Shown one piece after another: positions 14,165 to 14,431 of a stretch of DNA of 14,431 nucleotides (position 1 is its first letter; each line of letters opens with the position of its first letter). The translations under genes were made by a program, and so were the position numbers. The notes below the pieces were generated by a model. The model was not told the DNA's origin and made no database searches. It saw only the letters and a program-made list of their open reading frames with translations. Origin of the DNA: Ghiorsea sp. (GTDB lineage Bacteria; Pseudomonadota; Zetaproteobacteria; Mariprofundales; Mariprofundaceae); assembly GCA_030950765.1 (NCBI GenBank), contig JAUZQX010000112.1, positions 1-14,431 of the forward strand. The letters run 5' to 3'.

Positions 14165-14170
14165 TATAAT
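14165..14170 (+). promoter_or_regulatory. Possible -10 box (TATAAT)
   Basis: A consensus TATAAT is followed by a GC-rich CGCGCGG discriminator and, 10 bases after the box, AGGAG and an ATG at 14194. No matching -35 box is found at 16-18 bases, so this is a candidate only. It points away from the endonuclease gene towards the short frame at 14194. Confidence 0.3.
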
Positions 14171-14193
14171 CGCGCGGATCAGGAGAGTTTTCC

Positions 14194-14271
14194 ATGGCAA
14201 GCTTGCTTGCTACCGACATTCCGCACCCTGTATTTCCAGTTTTTCGATTTAAGTTAAATAGGCTTAATTAG
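14194..14271 (+). pseudogene. Possible 5' stub of a gene cut by the insertion element
   Basis: An ATG with a strong AGGAG eight bases upstream opens a 25-codon frame beginning MASLLATDIPHPVF and ending TAG at 14269-14271. The good ribosome site and -10-like box upstream are out of proportion to so short a product. The simplest reading is a gene start whose body was displaced by the IS that follows, with the later codons belonging to the IS left end. I cannot tell which gene it was, and it may be a chance frame. Confidence 0.3.
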
Positions 14272-14334
14272 CCATTTAAATTCTTCTAACCTATTAATAT
14301 TTATGGTATATTTATTGTTTCTACGGAGGCACAA

Positions 14335-14431
14335 ATGGCTATGGAAGTATCAACTGGTTCGATGATGTCGAGCTACGAAAGTAAGGAGCTCAATCACCTT
14401 GGTCTTGTTGCAGGGATGTATGATGAGCTGG
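14335..14431 (+). CDS. IS1634-family (DUF4277) transposase, N-terminal fragment
   Basis: The first 32 codons of a gene that runs off the window. An excellent Shine-Dalgarno, ACGGAGG (14323-14329), lies five bases before the ATG. The segment KELNHLGLVAGMYDEL matches the well-conserved start of transposases with an N-terminal DUF4277 domain in the IS1634 group of IS4-like DDE elements, where L-D/N-H-L-G-L-V-A-G-x-x-D-E-L/I is the hallmark. The catalytic DDE part is beyond the edge. The left end of the IS must lie between the endonuclease gene and this start; a plausible place is around CATTCCGCACCCTG (14217-14230), but without the right end this cannot be confirmed. Confidence 0.75.
   Translation, partial: MAMEVSTGSMMSSYESKELNHLGLVAGMYDEL

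Overview
The window looks like a piece of a moderately AT-rich proteobacterial chromosome. The order rsfS-rlmH-envC-ctpA-yibQ facing gpmI, and the protein types, fit a gammaproteobacterium or a zetaproteobacterium. I cannot fix the genus by eye.

Left part (1-9665), core chromosome. On the plus strand the 3' end of gpmI (glycolytic phosphoglycerate mutase) is followed after one base by an orphan hybrid histidine kinase. Facing it, with only three bases between the stop codons, is a nine-gene minus-strand run, read from right to left: Bcr/CflA-type MFS transporter, hotdog thioesterase, dut, nadD, rsfS, rlmH, envC, ctpA, yibQ-like deacetylase. Most junctions overlap or are a few bases long. The run joins nucleotide hygiene (dUTPase), NAD synthesis, ribosome maturation or silencing (RsfS, RlmH) and cell-envelope or septum remodelling (EnvC, CtpA, YibQ). 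The one wide break, between dut and nadD, is almost filled by an 80-bp element of two dRS3-like palindromes in inverted orientation.

Middle part (9666-11462), transition. Just upstream of the MFS gene lies a decayed copy of the 3' end of the neighbouring thioesterase gene, then a two-CBS-domain protein, a perfect 14-bp-stem hairpin, and a SAM-dependent methyltransferase with an N-terminal zinc-ribbon-like segment.

Right part (11463-14431), accessory DNA. An apparently intact RAYT-like (REP-associated, Y1/HUH) transposase is bounded by 18-bp inverted repeats. The right repeat overlaps its own stop codon and is followed by a second tandem copy. Next is an AT-rich type II restriction-modification pair: a beta-class DNA methyltransferase and a PD-(D/E)XK endonuclease that resembles HincII in motif layout. 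The window ends inside the first codons of a DUF4277/IS1634-type transposase, which may have inserted into another gene. I saw no tRNA, rRNA, CRISPR array or phage structural gene.
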